64,000 nucleotides of DNA from JBGSBR01 sp041730495 (GCA_041730495.1 JBGSBR010000003.1:21651-85650); one strand, 5' to 3'. Counted from the first letter of the stretch, positions 7,735-16,493 are shown. Notes: generated by a model from the letters alone, not told the origin. Made by a program: numbers and translations.

Positions 7735-8346
7735 ATGAAATTATTACTCACATCCAATGGCCTCACAACATCAGCTATTCAAACAGCTTTTTTTGAGTTG
7801 GTAAGTAAAAAACCTGCTGACATCAAGCTGGCTTTTATCCCTACAGCTGCTGATCCTGAAGAAGATAAAACTTTCGTCGATCAGACTATTAAACAACTAC
7901 TTGAACTCGGACTCGCACCGACAATGATCGATCTGAAAAACTGTCTACCAGAAACTATTGCGCAAACCTTAAGCTCCTTTGATGTCATCTATGTGAATGG
8001 TGGAAATACATTTTATTTATTGTACTGGGCACTCAAATCTGGATTTTATGAATACATGAAATCAGGTAAAGCGGATCATCAACTCTACGTCGGCTCAAGT
8101 GCTGGAAGTATGCTCACCAATCCAACTATCGAAGTAGCTTATTGGAAAGGCTGGGCAGATCCTAGTGTTGTAAAACTCGAAAGCTTAAATGGCCTTAACC
8201 TTGTCGATTTCTATATTTTTGCGCATTATGGTGAGCAGTGGCAAGAAGTTGTAGAAGAAAAGAAAAAAACCTTAAATGGTGAGCTGTATGCACTTGAAGA
8301 TAAACAAGCGTTATCTGTCATAAATAAGAAAGTAAACCTGATTTAA
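7735..8346 (+). CDS. Peptidase E-like serine peptidase (family S51)
   Basis: A cytoplasmic S51-type hydrolase; family members include aspartyl dipeptidase and cyanophycinase. The nucleophile elbow GSSAGSM is at residues 120-126 with Ser122 as the likely nucleophile. VNGGNTFYLLY at 87-97 is the conserved glycine-rich segment. The 203-residue length fits peptidase E (about 230) with a short C-terminus. The start codon is separated by one base from the tRNA-Pro 3' end, and no promoter is seen in between, so the mRNA probably arises by cleavage of a tRNA-mRNA transcript. The exact substrate is unknown. Confidence 0.82.
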   Translation: MKLLLTSNGLTTSAIQTAFFELVSKKPADIKLAFIPTAADPEEDKTFVDQTIKQLLELGLAPTMIDLKNCLPETIAQTLSSFDVIYVNGGNTFYLLYWALKSGFYEYMKSGKADHQLYVGSSAGSMLTNPTIEVAYWKGWADPSVVKLESLNGLNLVDFYIFAHYGEQWQEVVEEKKKTLNGELYALEDKQALSVINKKVNLI

Positions 8347-8353
8347 CTTGCAG

Positions 8354-8359
8354 TATAAT
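8354..8359 (+). promoter_or_regulatory. -10 box of cysS, 6 nt from the start codon
   Basis: TATAAT is followed by 6 nt and then the ATG, which predicts a leaderless cysS mRNA. It also shows that the longer frame beginning at 8348 is not the real start. Confidence 0.6.
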
Positions 8360-8365
8360 AACCTC

Positions 8366-9760
8366 ATGCATCTCTACGACACACTTAGTAAATCAGTCAA
8401 AATCCTACCTCCGCCAACAGAACAAAAACTCATCAAACTTTATACCTGTGGACCGACAGTCTATGACTTCACCCACATCGGTCATATGCGCAAATACTCG
8501 ATGGATGATCTACTGAAACGCTCACTCAAATATCTCGGCTATGACGTCAAACATGTGATGAATATCACTGATGTGGGCCATCTGAGCGGAGATGATGACA
8601 GTGGAGAAGACAAACTCGAAAAAGGTGCAAAAAAATACGGCAAATCTGTCTGGGATGTAGCCGCGGAGTACACCACTTTTTTCATGGATACGATGCATGC
8701 TATCGGTGTACAAGATGCAGATATGACTTTGAAAGCGACAAACTATATCTCACAGATGATTGAATTGATAGAAAAACTAGATAAAAAAGGCTTTACCTAT
8801 GAAACAGATGAAGCAGTTTACTTCGATACAACGAAGTTTCCGACTTACGGCCAGCTCTCAGGACAAAAACTCGAAGACAAGCTACAAGGTGCACGTGATG
8901 ATGTCCATATCGATGCTCAAAAGAAAAACCCCGCTGATTTTGCACTGTGGTTTAAACGCGTCGGACGATTTGCTGATCATACGATGCACTGGCCAAGTCC
9001 ATGGGGGGATGGTTTCCCAGGCTGGCATATCGAGTGTTCAGCTATCAGTATGTCAGCATTTGACTCACCAACAATTGATATTCATACCGGCGGCATAGAT
9101 CATATCCCCGTGCATCATGAAAATGAGATTGCACAATCAGAGGCTGCAACAGGAGAGACATTTGTGAAATGGTGGGTCCACTATGCGTTTTTGAATGTCG
9201 AAGGCGAGAAGATGAGCAAATCCAAAGGAAACTTTTACACCATCAAAGACCTGCAAGAAAAACAAATTGACCCAATGGCTGTGCGTTATCTTTTCTTACA
9301 AACTCACTATCGCAAAGGCCTCAACTTCACCTGGGAAGCAGTCAAAGCAGCTGATGAAGCTCTCAAAAATTTACGAGCAACATATGCACGTCTTGAAAAT
9401 GATGATAGTGCAACAACAAGTAATGTTAAAACATATCGTCAACGTTTCAGTAATGCACTTGGTGATGATCTGAATACCGCTCAAGCTTTGGCAGTATTGT
9501 GGGAAGTGCTCAAATCTGATTTATCAGACGAAGATAAAATGACCCTTAGTCAAGAGTTCGACATAGTTTTCGGACTTGGATTTACACAAACTGCAACAAT
9601 CGATATCCCCGATGAAATCACTCAACTTGCACAAAAAAGAGAAGCAGCTCGTAAAAATAAAGACTTTCAAACCTCAGATGATCTGCGATCTCAAATCGCA
9701 AAAGCTGGATACGAAGTAGAGGATACAGCAGCTGGTTTTACTCTCAAAAAAACTTCTTGA
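8366..9760 (+). CDS. cysS: Cysteinyl-tRNA synthetase
   Basis: Charges tRNA-Cys. It is a class I synthetase of 464 residues, the usual size. The N-terminus MHLYDTLS is followed by TCGPTVYD with the zinc-ligand Cys, the HIGH motif as THIGHMRKY, further zinc ligands in ECSAIS and HHENE, and the KMSKS loop EKMSKSKGN. The C-terminus keeps the anticodon-binding pattern (ITQLAQKREAARKNKDFQTSD). The ATG at 8366 is chosen because it matches the family N-terminus and sits 6 nt after a perfect TATAAT. It starts 19 nt after the peptidase stop. Confidence 0.97.
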   Translation: MHLYDTLSKSVKILPPPTEQKLIKLYTCGPTVYDFTHIGHMRKYSMDDLLKRSLKYLGYDVKHVMNITDVGHLSGDDDSGEDKLEKGAKKYGKSVWDVAAEYTTFFMDTMHAIGVQDADMTLKATNYISQMIELIEKLDKKGFTYETDEAVYFDTTKFPTYGQLSGQKLEDKLQGARDDVHIDAQKKNPADFALWFKRVGRFADHTMHWPSPWGDGFPGWHIECSAISMSAFDSPTIDIHTGGIDHIPVHHENEIAQSEAATGETFVKWWVHYAFLNVEGEKMSKSKGNFYTIKDLQEKQIDPMAVRYLFLQTHYRKGLNFTWEAVKAADEALKNLRATYARLENDDSATTSNVKTYRQRFSNALGDDLNTAQALAVLWEVLKSDLSDEDKMTLSQEFDIVFGLGFTQTATIDIPDEITQLAQKREAARKNKDFQTSDDLRSQIAKAGYEVEDTAAGFTLKKTS

Positions 9761-9786
9761 CAAGAAATCAATTCTAGTTATACAAT
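9757..9786 (+). promoter_or_regulatory. Promoter overlapping the cysS stop codon
   Basis: TTGACA, an 18-nt spacer and TACAAT, then 7 nt to the ATG at 9794. The -35 overlaps the end of cysS. The ATG at 9785 lies inside the -10 box and is unlikely to be used. Confidence 0.6.
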
Positions 9787-9793
9787 GACACAT

Positions 9794-10012
9794 ATGCTTA
9801 CTATTAATGATTTAACTCTGATTCGACAAATAGTTAAAGAAGAAGTTGGTGATAATCTCAAATTATTTCAACAAGAGATGAAGAGAGATATCCAAAAACT
9901 ATCAGATCAAATGGTAGAATTTACAGAAGCAATGATCGAACCTACAGCAGATATATTAAATGATCATGAAACCCGGATTTCAAAGCTTGAAGATAGTAGT
10001 AATCTTCGCTAA
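9794..10012 (+). CDS. Small coiled-coil protein of unknown function
   Basis: A 72-residue protein (MLTINDLTLIRQ onwards) made almost entirely of heptad-like helix, with an acidic/basic pattern and no cysteine or membrane segment. Similar short 'LTxxDLxxIRxIVKEEV' coiled-coil proteins are common in CPR genomes, from memory. It has its own near-consensus promoter, predicted to give a leaderless mRNA. Its 3' end overlaps the convergent acetate-CoA ligase stop by 4 nt. The function is unknown; a structural or partner-binding role is a guess. Confidence 0.7.
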   Translation: MLTINDLTLIRQIVKEEVGDNLKLFQQEMKRDIQKLSDQMVEFTEAMIEPTADILNDHETRISKLEDSSNLR

Positions 10013-12099
10013 ACAATCACTCGCGCATCGACCACAATCATACCTTCATCTGTCATCATCAAAGGGTTGATATCAATCTCTTTGATCTCTGTAATATGAT
10101 CCATGAGACCAGCAAGCTTGGATACCGCACTATACAACATCTGAGCATTCAGAATCGGCATATTTCTGTAGCCTGTGACAAATTTACTCAGCTTACTCGC
10201 GTGGAGCTTGATCAAGAAGTCAGCATAAGAAACCGGGATCACAAACTGGATAGTTTCATGTAATAACTCTGCATATATACCACCGAATCCCACCAAAATA
10301 ACTGGTCCAAACAACGGGTCACGTTTAGCACCAATGATTAGCTCATAGCCTGAGTATTGTTTTTGGATGTAACAACCTCCCGCTTGCTTTGCAAGATATT
10401 GATAAGCTTCAGTCAGCTCTTTCCAACTATTGATATTCGTAATCACACCTTTGACCTCGGTTTTATGAGTGACGTTTGAAGCAGCAGTTTTGGCTACGAG
10501 CGGGTAGCCAAACTGTTGCACAACGAGTTTCAGATCATTTTCTGACGTAGCCAAAACAGTTTGAATTGTTTGTAATCCAATATGATCCATTACTTTCAAT
10601 GCATTGTGTTGTGGTATAAATGATTTGTTTTTGACTGTATCGAGGAGTAAGCTTTGAATCTCATATTGCTTCATCACTGCAGTAGACATAGTGATTGGTG
10701 TAGCAACAGTTTCTTTCGCATTTTCGCGGTACCAACAGATCTTCTCTAAAGCGCGGACCAAAAGCTCAAATGCCCGGAAACTACCGATACGTTGTTGTTC
10801 GAAATATTCATGTGCATCATGCACTGACCGTTCACCCATAAAGACTGGATAAATTGGTCGAAATGTAGCTTTTTCTTTGGCATATTTTTTTTGAAGTTTC
10901 GTAAGTATCTGGGCAGTTTCCAAGATCTCAGTATTCGCTTGAGGAGTAAGAAGGACGATTACGCCACCGACATCATGTTCTTCCTGAGTATTTTGGATTG
11001 CTTTTTCATAATCAAATGCACTCGCATCACCTAGTAAATCGATCGGATTATGGACAGTGATTTTCTTGAAGTCATCAAAAGCTTTGTGAAGTTTACTTTT
11101 AGTTTCTTCTGAGACAGTAACTAAGTGTAAATTATGATCAATCAGCTCATCTGCGAGCAGTACTCCCATACCACCAGCATTTGATAAAACTAACATATTT
11201 CGAGATGTTGGTAACTGATTGCGGCTAAAAAGCTCAAGGATCACGGTAAACTCACTGATATCAAGTGCTCTGATAGCTCCAGCTTGCTCACAAAGGGCAT
11301 TGAAGACTGCGTCGTCGCCTACCATACTGCCAGTATGCGAAACCGCTGCTTGCGAGCCTTCTGTGGTGCGTCCGGCTTTTAGGATTACCACTGGTTTACG
11401 CTTGGTGACTGCCGCAAGAACCTCACGAAAGCGGGGACCATCGGTCACATCTTCGAGATACATACCAATTACTTTCGTATTTTCATCTTGAGCAAGATAC
11501 TCAAGGGTTTCCGATTCATCGATATTCGTTTTATTACCCAGACTGATCAGGTGTGAGAAGCCAAGATGAGCATGACCGACTACATAGTCGATAAGTGCAC
11601 TTCCAAGTGCTCCAGATTGAGAAATAATACCGATGTTTCCTTTGGGTGCGACATATTTGAAAAAGGTCGCATTGACGCCTTTGGCAGTATTTACAAACCC
11701 GATACAGTTTGGTCCAAGTAACCGCAGATCAAATTCAGCAATTTTCTCTTTCAGTAATTTTTCTAGCTCATCTCCTTCTGGCGTATGAATCTCTTTAAAG
11801 CCCGCTGCAAAAAGTACAATATGTTGGCATCCCACATCACGGATTTGTGCGAAATACTCTACAGCTACCTTGGCAGGAAGTGCGATAATCACTAAATCAA
11901 TTTTTTGTCCAATCGAAATGAGATCTTTATGAGTTTTTTTGCCTAAAATCTCTTCTCCTGATGGATGGACGAAGTAAAGATCGCCTTTAAAGCCTTGCTC
12001 AATCATGTTTTTGGCGACGAGATGACCTACTTTTTGAGGGTTTTGCGAGACGCCGACGATAGCGATAGACTTGGGTTCGAAGAGTGTTTTCAGCGACAT
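10009..12099 (-). CDS. acd: Acetate-CoA ligase (ADP-forming), fused alpha-beta chain
   Basis: Converts acetyl-CoA, ADP and phosphate to acetate, CoA and ATP, a substrate-level phosphorylation step used by fermentative organisms. In 696 residues it shows an N-terminal CoA-binding Rossmann domain (SIAIVGVSQNPQKVGH). A succinyl-CoA-synthetase-like domain follows with ISQSGALGSALIDY and the SHTGSMVGDD segment. A C-terminal ATP-grasp domain includes YPLVAKTAASNVTHKTEVKG. Chain order is alpha-beta, as in the large fused enzymes. The start at MSLKTLFEPKS is preferred: it lies 6 nt after a TATACT box and matches the family N-terminus; the longer frame to 12144 runs through the promoter. Confidence 0.93.
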   Translation of the reverse strand: MSLKTLFEPKSIAIVGVSQNPQKVGHLVAKNMIEQGFKGDLYFVHPSGEEILGKKTHKDLISIGQKIDLVIIALPAKVAVEYFAQIRDVGCQHIVLFAAGFKEIHTPEGDELEKLLKEKIAEFDLRLLGPNCIGFVNTAKGVNATFFKYVAPKGNIGIISQSGALGSALIDYVVGHAHLGFSHLISLGNKTNIDESETLEYLAQDENTKVIGMYLEDVTDGPRFREVLAAVTKRKPVVILKAGRTTEGSQAAVSHTGSMVGDDAVFNALCEQAGAIRALDISEFTVILELFSRNQLPTSRNMLVLSNAGGMGVLLADELIDHNLHLVTVSEETKSKLHKAFDDFKKITVHNPIDLLGDASAFDYEKAIQNTQEEHDVGGVIVLLTPQANTEILETAQILTKLQKKYAKEKATFRPIYPVFMGERSVHDAHEYFEQQRIGSFRAFELLVRALEKICWYRENAKETVATPITMSTAVMKQYEIQSLLLDTVKNKSFIPQHNALKVMDHIGLQTIQTVLATSENDLKLVVQQFGYPLVAKTAASNVTHKTEVKGVITNINSWKELTEAYQYLAKQAGGCYIQKQYSGYELIIGAKRDPLFGPVILVGFGGIYAELLHETIQFVIPVSYADFLIKLHASKLSKFVTGYRNMPILNAQMLYSAVSKLAGLMDHITEIKEIDINPLMMTDEGMIVVDARVIV

Positions 12100-12105
12100 A
12101 GATTC

Positions 12106-12111
12106 AGTATA
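12106..12111 (-). promoter_or_regulatory. -10 box of acetate-CoA ligase, 6 nt from start
   Basis: On the minus strand TATACT is followed by GAATCT and then the ATG, predicting a leaderless mRNA. The same layout (TATAAT-GAATCC-ATG) precedes the TPR gene at 53013. Confidence 0.55.
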
Positions 12112-12174
12112 GAACATAGACTCACAAACCGAAATAGCGAACAATTATGAGTAATTTCTACACACAAAATCATT

Positions 12175-12201
12175 TGACAAAAAAGTAAGAGAGGGTATGA
12201 T
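12175..12201 (+). promoter_or_regulatory. Promoter of the HD-domain orphan gene
   Basis: A perfect TTGACA and a near-perfect TATGAT with a short 15-nt spacer. The -10 is followed by 5 nt and then an in-frame CTG, so a leaderless CTG start is suggested. Confidence 0.45.
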
Positions 12202-12206
12202 AAATA

Positions 12207-13094
12207 CTGTCTTTCAGTTCAATTACAACTATAGCACCAGAAGTTTTACCATATAGTTCAGAAGAGTTAGTACCGAATGATCAATCGGGGCTGCTAAGAT
12301 TAAATATACTTCAAAGTGAAATACCAGTAACTAGAGAAGCGGCAACCTTAACGGCCCAATATGGTCTTCATGATATTTATACATCCGCTATACAAATCTT
12401 AATCAATGGTAATGTGCTGGGTCATAACGCTGATGGATGGGAAAATGCAGGACTCCATAATCTACTAGTAGGAAAAGTTGCAGGAATGACTTTGCAATAT
12501 GCAGGATGTACTACAGAAGAAATTATACGTGCAATGTACGCAGGAGTCATACACGATGCTAGACAACGCCGTCTAAAAGAAGCCGCCGGTAATAATGCCC
12601 GAACTGTCAATGGCATAACAACATATGATATGTCTCAACAAGCTATTGAAGCTACTGAAAGATTACATTTAATTGAAGCGCATGTACCTGGTCTTGAATG
12701 TGTTCACCCAGATATTCATGCGATTATACAAGTTACTAGTTTAAATTGGGATTATCCATATTGGTCAAATGAAATGGCTGCTTTACGATATGCAGACTCT
12801 TGTGTTGGGTCGTTGCCTCAAGAATCTGGTGTGCACGGAAATGCAGAAGATTTATTAGGATATGATGCACGTATTAGGATCCTCAAACAAAGGAAACCAG
12901 AATTTACTGATGATTGGGATAGACTTTTTACATTAACTCAAAATTTAGAAAGAAACTTTATTTGTTTAGTTAACAACTGGAACAGAGACACGATTGGGGA
13001 TATACCGCAAGAAGAAAGAACTCGTTTTTTACAAACAATTCGTAATGAAATAGGTGCTCAAACACCACTTCCATATATTGCTCTTGCTGCCTAA
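12207..13094 (+). CDS. HD-domain hydrolase-like protein with probable non-ATG start
   Basis: The frame stays open and protein-like from 12204. Its only in-frame initiation candidates are CTG at 12207 and GTG at 12414. The CTG sits exactly 5 nt after the -10 box, as at other leaderless genes here, giving 295 residues; the GTG would begin only about 15 residues before the first HD-motif His. The core pattern is HNLLVGKVAGMTLQYAG, then AGVIHDARQRR, and later ALRYADSCV, which matches the HD superfamily metal-site order (H, HD, D). Substrate unknown; nucleotide or (p)ppGpp hydrolysis are family options. No membrane segment. Codon use is AT-rich. Confidence 0.65.
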   Translation: MSFSSITTIAPEVLPYSSEELVPNDQSGLLRLNILQSEIPVTREAATLTAQYGLHDIYTSAIQILINGNVLGHNADGWENAGLHNLLVGKVAGMTLQYAGCTTEEIIRAMYAGVIHDARQRRLKEAAGNNARTVNGITTYDMSQQAIEATERLHLIEAHVPGLECVHPDIHAIIQVTSLNWDYPYWSNEMAALRYADSCVGSLPQESGVHGNAEDLLGYDARIRILKQRKPEFTDDWDRLFTLTQNLERNFICLVNNWNRDTIGDIPQEERTRFLQTIRNEIGAQTPLPYIALAA

Positions 13095-13102
13095 ATCCCT
13101 GA

Positions 13103-13108
13103 TAAAAT
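13103..13108 (+). promoter_or_regulatory. -10 box of the ABC exporter operon
   Basis: TAAAAT is followed by 6 nt and the ATG at 13115. This again predicts a leaderless first cistron. Confidence 0.45.
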
Positions 13109-13114
13109 AGATGA

Positions 13115-13906
13115 ATGCAGAAGTATATAGAGCTTTTCCGCCTTACTGTCGATCAGTATTTCATCTATCGTATCAATTTTTTACTCTGGCGTTTTCGCAT
13201 GGTCTTAAATCTTCTGATCGTCTATTTCTTATGGACTGCAGTCTATGATAATACTCGTATTGCCTTCGGCTACGACAAACCTGAGATGATTACGTATGTT
13301 TTACTGATCAGCATTTTTTCTGATCTTGTCTTTTCAAGTATCGTGTTTGAGATTGGTGCCGAGATACTCAACGGTGATATCATCAATCGTCTTTTGAGAC
13401 CTATGTCATTTTTCAAATATCTACTCACGAAAGAAGTTGCTGATAAATCAATCAATGTCACGAGCTCTTTGATCGAAACAACACTGTTGTTACTGTTGCT
13501 GAAACCAGCACTGGTAGCTCCTGAAAGTGCTTTCGTTGTAGTGGTAGCAGCAGTACATTTATTACTTGGTATGGTGATGGCATTTCTTATCTCGTTTTGC
13601 TTATCGATGATTGCGTTTTGGTCGGCAGAAGTCTGGGCACCACGTTTTATCTATTTTGTCTTAGTGACGATGCTTGCCGGTAATTATTTTCCATTAAATA
13701 TTTTGCCTGCACCAATCTACTCAGTAATTCAGCTGTCACCATTTCCTTATTTTGTTTTCTTACCAGCCCAACTACTCGTACAAGGCTTCAGTAACTATAA
13801 TCCAGTTTCTATTGTAATCCAGCTTTTCTGGGTGGGGATTTTGTATGTAGCCGCAAGTAAGCTTTGGCAAAAAGGGATGAGAGAATATAGTTTTTATGGA
13901 AGATAA
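13115..13906 (+). CDS. ABC-2 type exporter, permease subunit 1
   Basis: A 263-residue integral membrane protein with about six hydrophobic segments, matching ABC-2 (DUF990-like) exporter permeases. The N-terminus begins with a cytoplasmic helix (YIELFRLTVDQYFIYRINFLLWRF), then TM segments including LLIVYFLWTAVYD and LLLGMVMAFLISFCLSMIAFW. It has the usual organisation of a two-permease, one-ATPase exporter with the next two genes, starting 3 and 31 nt apart. The cargo is unknown; in CPR such systems have been annotated as drug, daunorubicin-type or viologen exporters. Confidence 0.85.
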   Translation: MQKYIELFRLTVDQYFIYRINFLLWRFRMVLNLLIVYFLWTAVYDNTRIAFGYDKPEMITYVLLISIFSDLVFSSIVFEIGAEILNGDIINRLLRPMSFFKYLLTKEVADKSINVTSSLIETTLLLLLLKPALVAPESAFVVVVAAVHLLLGMVMAFLISFCLSMIAFWSAEVWAPRFIYFVLVTMLAGNYFPLNILPAPIYSVIQLSPFPYFVFLPAQLLVQGFSNYNPVSIVIQLFWVGILYVAASKLWQKGMREYSFYGR

Positions 13907-13909
13907 CTT

Positions 13910-14692
13910 ATGATAAAAAATCTCAAAATATTCTGGCTGTTTGCAACATATAGCATGAAAACAACCTTGCAAAACAAAGTTGGTCTCGTGTTATTTACAT
14001 TGGGGAAATTGATCCGTTTCGGCACTTTTTTCTTTTTTGTATTTTATTTGCTTAGTAATACTGAACTATTAGCTGGATATACACTTAATCAAACTATTGT
14101 TTTTTTCCTGACCTACAATATCGTTGATAGCTTAGCTCAGCTTTTATTCCGAGAAGTGTATCGTTTCCGGTTCTTGGTAGTGTCTGGCGATCTGAATACA
14201 GTGCTCGTCAAGCCTTATCATCCGTTCATGCGGATACTAGTCGGAGGCATCGATATTATGGATGCATTCATTAGTGTTATTTATATGATATTAGTGACAT
14301 ATTTCATCTTTCAGCTTCCCGGAATCTCCTGGATAAATATACTGATGTATTTACTTATGATTGTAAATGGTTTACTAATTGCCGCTGGTTTCCATATCGC
14401 TGTCCTCGCACTCGGCGTACTGACAACCGAGGTTGATCATACCGTTATGATTTATAGAGATATGACGCGTCTGGCGACGTTTCCTGTCGATATTTACAAA
14501 CAACCATTACAGTTTATTTTCACATTCATCATCCCGATCGGCATAATGATGACATTTCCAGTGAAAAGTCTCTTAAATCTCTTATCGCCAACAATCTATG
14601 CAATTTGTTTTACGTTATCCATAACAGCTTTTATAAGCTCAATCAAGTTATGGGATTATGCACTGAAACGATATCAAAGTTGGGGAGGATAG
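13910..14692 (+). CDS. ABC-2 type exporter, permease subunit 2
   Basis: A 260-residue membrane protein with about six TM segments and the same architecture as the preceding permease. It opens with LKIFWLFATYSMKTTLQNK, and internal hydrophobic segments include LGKLIRFGTFFFFVFYLL. An internal RFLVVSGDLNTVLVKPYHP segment parallels EILNGDIINRLLRPMSF in permease 1, the conserved cytoplasmic motif of DUF990-type permeases. The two probably heterodimerise. Its start codon is 3 nt after the previous stop, so the genes are translationally coupled. Confidence 0.85.
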   Translation: MIKNLKIFWLFATYSMKTTLQNKVGLVLFTLGKLIRFGTFFFFVFYLLSNTELLAGYTLNQTIVFFLTYNIVDSLAQLLFREVYRFRFLVVSGDLNTVLVKPYHPFMRILVGGIDIMDAFISVIYMILVTYFIFQLPGISWINILMYLLMIVNGLLIAAGFHIAVLALGVLTTEVDHTVMIYRDMTRLATFPVDIYKQPLQFIFTFIIPIGIMMTFPVKSLLNLLSPTIYAICFTLSITAFISSIKLWDYALKRYQSWGG

Positions 14693-14723
14693 AGTAGATT
14701 AGTAATTACACATTTATAACAAT

Positions 14724-15686
14724 ATGATAACCGTCAAAAATCTTAGAAAAATATATAAAACCCCTATCAAGACTGATAATACTCTAAAAGATTTTTTTGA
14801 TCGACAATACAAAGAACATACAGCACTACACGATATCTCATTTGAAATAGAACAAAATGAATTGATCGGTTTTATCGGCCCAAACGGTGCTGGTAAGACT
14901 ACTACTATGAAAATTATGACGGGCATCTTATATCCGACTGCAGGGGAGGTGCAAGTACTCGGATATACGCCATTTGATAAAAAACATGAGTTTCTCAAGC
15001 AAATAGCATTTGTCATGGGACAAAAAAATCAGATGCTCTGGGAGCTGCCAGCAACAGATACCTATAAACTAAACAAAGAAATTTATGAGATCCCAGATGC
15101 TAAATATAAAAAAACCCTTGGAGAGCTCACAGATCTGCTTGAAGTAGGATCGTTTATCGATCGACCAGTAAAAACTCTTTCACTTGGGCAGCGTATGAGA
15201 GTCGAGCTGATTGCAAGTCTTATCCATTCGCCAAAAGTATTATTTCTTGATGAGCCGACAATCGGACTTGATATTTTTGCCCAAACGACGATCATAAATT
15301 TCATCAAAGAATATCAGAAACAATACAAGTCAACAGTCATACTGACATCGCATTACATGCAAGATGTGCAAAGACTTGCTAAACGCGTCATACTGATCGA
15401 TCATGGAGGTATCATCTATGATGGAGCCCTAAAAGAGCTCGTAGAAAAACATTCTAGTCTTAAGCGTATACAAGTCATGCTAAATAGCGAGATTGATGTG
15501 CAAAAGCTCAAACTACCTGCTGACACTCAAATCGAGTATCAGTATCCACAGCTCAGATTAACAGTAAAAAAAGATCAGATTGAAGAAGTAATTCAAAAAA
15601 CTCTTAGTCATGTAGATTATGACGATATTACGATAGAAAACGAAACACTGGAAGAGGTAATCAAAAAATCATTTAAACAAGAATAA
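14724..15686 (+). CDS. ABC exporter ATP-binding protein
   Basis: A cytoplasmic ATPase driving the two preceding permeases. Walker A GPNGAGKTT is at residues 52-60, the signature LSLGQ at 152-156, Walker B KVLFLDEP at 171-178, and the switch His in TSHYMQD. The C-terminal 80 residues form the extra beta-rich domain seen in ABC-2 drug-exporter ATPases. Length is 320 residues. It is the last gene of the operon; a bidirectional terminator separates it from the convergent SIMPL gene. Confidence 0.93.
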   Translation: MITVKNLRKIYKTPIKTDNTLKDFFDRQYKEHTALHDISFEIEQNELIGFIGPNGAGKTTTMKIMTGILYPTAGEVQVLGYTPFDKKHEFLKQIAFVMGQKNQMLWELPATDTYKLNKEIYEIPDAKYKKTLGELTDLLEVGSFIDRPVKTLSLGQRMRVELIASLIHSPKVLFLDEPTIGLDIFAQTTIINFIKEYQKQYKSTVILTSHYMQDVQRLAKRVILIDHGGIIYDGALKELVEKHSSLKRIQVMLNSEIDVQKLKLPADTQIEYQYPQLRLTVKKDQIEEVIQKTLSHVDYDDITIENETLEEVIKKSFKQE

Positions 15687-15688
15687 AT

Positions 15689-15746
15689 GTCATGCTGAAT
15701 TTATTTCAGCATCTAATAAGAGATCCTTCGACTTCGCTCAGGATGA
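15689..15746. repeat. Dispersed CTTCG/CTCAGGAT repeat with hairpin
   Basis: ATGCTGAA and TTCAGCAT form an 8-bp hairpin (15692-15712). It is followed by ATCCTTCGACTTCGCTCAGG, an imperfect palindrome closed by ATCCT/AGGAT. The same words recur reverse-complemented at 42222-42243 and as a variant at 31131-31151. Repeats of this kind are widespread in environmental bacterial genomes. Confidence 0.65.
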
Positions 15747-15763
15747 CCGCGTCTAACGCGGTC
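15745..15763. terminator. Bidirectional terminator between convergent genes
   Basis: GACCGCG, loop TCTAA, CGCGGTC gives a 7-bp GC-rich stem, followed on the plus strand by ATTTCTTTT. It overlaps the stop codon of the minus-strand SIMPL gene and would end the ABC operon. Confidence 0.65.
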
Positions 15764-16493
15764 ATTTCTTTTCGAAGTATAGTGTGACGACTGAAGTAAT
15801 TGTTTCTGTCCCTGGTTCTAGATTAGCTGTACCGCCTCCACCACCAAGTCCCACTGCTGACTCACGCATCAGGCCGTATGGCATCGCTCCAGTTTGCGTA
15901 TCTTCGACGACATTTACTACTTTACCGAGACGGATATCAAGGTCTTTGGCGATCTGAGCTGCTTGTTTTTTGGCTTCTTCGATAGCTTTTTTACGAGCTT
16001 CTTGACGATATGCATTGGGATCACCGACTTCATAGCGTGTGCCTTGGATCTGATTTGCGCCAGCTTTGGTAGCGGCTGCGATTACTTCAGAGACTTGATC
16101 AGCTTTGTTGGCTTTGACTGTGATAGTTACATTGCCATTGTATCCAGTGATCGTATCACGATTGTTTTCGTACGCGATGCTTGGATAGATCGAGTAGTTT
16201 GAGGTTTTGATATCTTCTTTCTTGATGCCAAGTGCTGTCATGGCTTCGATAATCTTATTATTGGTTGTATTAATCTGAGTTTGTGCCGCATCAACAGTAC
16301 TCGCATTACTGACCTGGATCCCCATATCGACATATGCGGTATCGGGGATGACATCGACCTTGCCTTCACCTACTACAGAGAGCTCACTTGAGGTATTTGA
16401 AGTGGTCATATAGACCGGTATGCCAATTTTGAAGAAATTAGCGATGATGATGAAGATGAAAATGACAAGTAATGTACTACCAAGACCTTTCAT
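15762..16493 (-). CDS. SIMPL domain (DUF541) protein, membrane-anchored
   Basis: A 243-residue protein with an N-terminal hydrophobic anchor (about residues 4-25) and an extracytoplasmic SIMPL/DUF541 domain. Family features are the opening SVVGEGKVDVIPDTAYVDMG, the central TSNYSIYPSIAYE segment, and the repeated helix rich in Ala/Lys (EEAKKQAAQIAKDLDI) before the closing strand TSVVTLYFEKK. A Gly-rich loop (GLGGGGGTAN) lies near the end. SIMPL proteins are linked to envelope stress in other bacteria, but the molecular role is not established. Confidence 0.87.
   Translation of the reverse strand: MKGLGSTLLVIFIFIIIANFFKIGIPVYMTTSNTSSELSVVGEGKVDVIPDTAYVDMGIQVSNASTVDAAQTQINTTNNKIIEAMTALGIKKEDIKTSNYSIYPSIAYENNRDTITGYNGNVTITVKANKADQVSEVIAAATKAGANQIQGTRYEVGDPNAYRQEARKKAIEEAKKQAAQIAKDLDIRLGKVVNVVEDTQTGAMPYGLMRESAVGLGGGGGTANLEPGTETITSVVTLYFEKK

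Noticed and set aside
9785..9793. ATG at 9785 as start of the small coiled-coil protein
   Set aside because: It lies inside the TACAAT -10 element; the next in-frame ATG is 7 nt after the -10, matching the local leaderless spacing.
12197..12256. ATG at 12197 as start of the HD-domain gene
   Set aside because: It is in another frame that stops after 19 codons, and it overlaps the -10 box.
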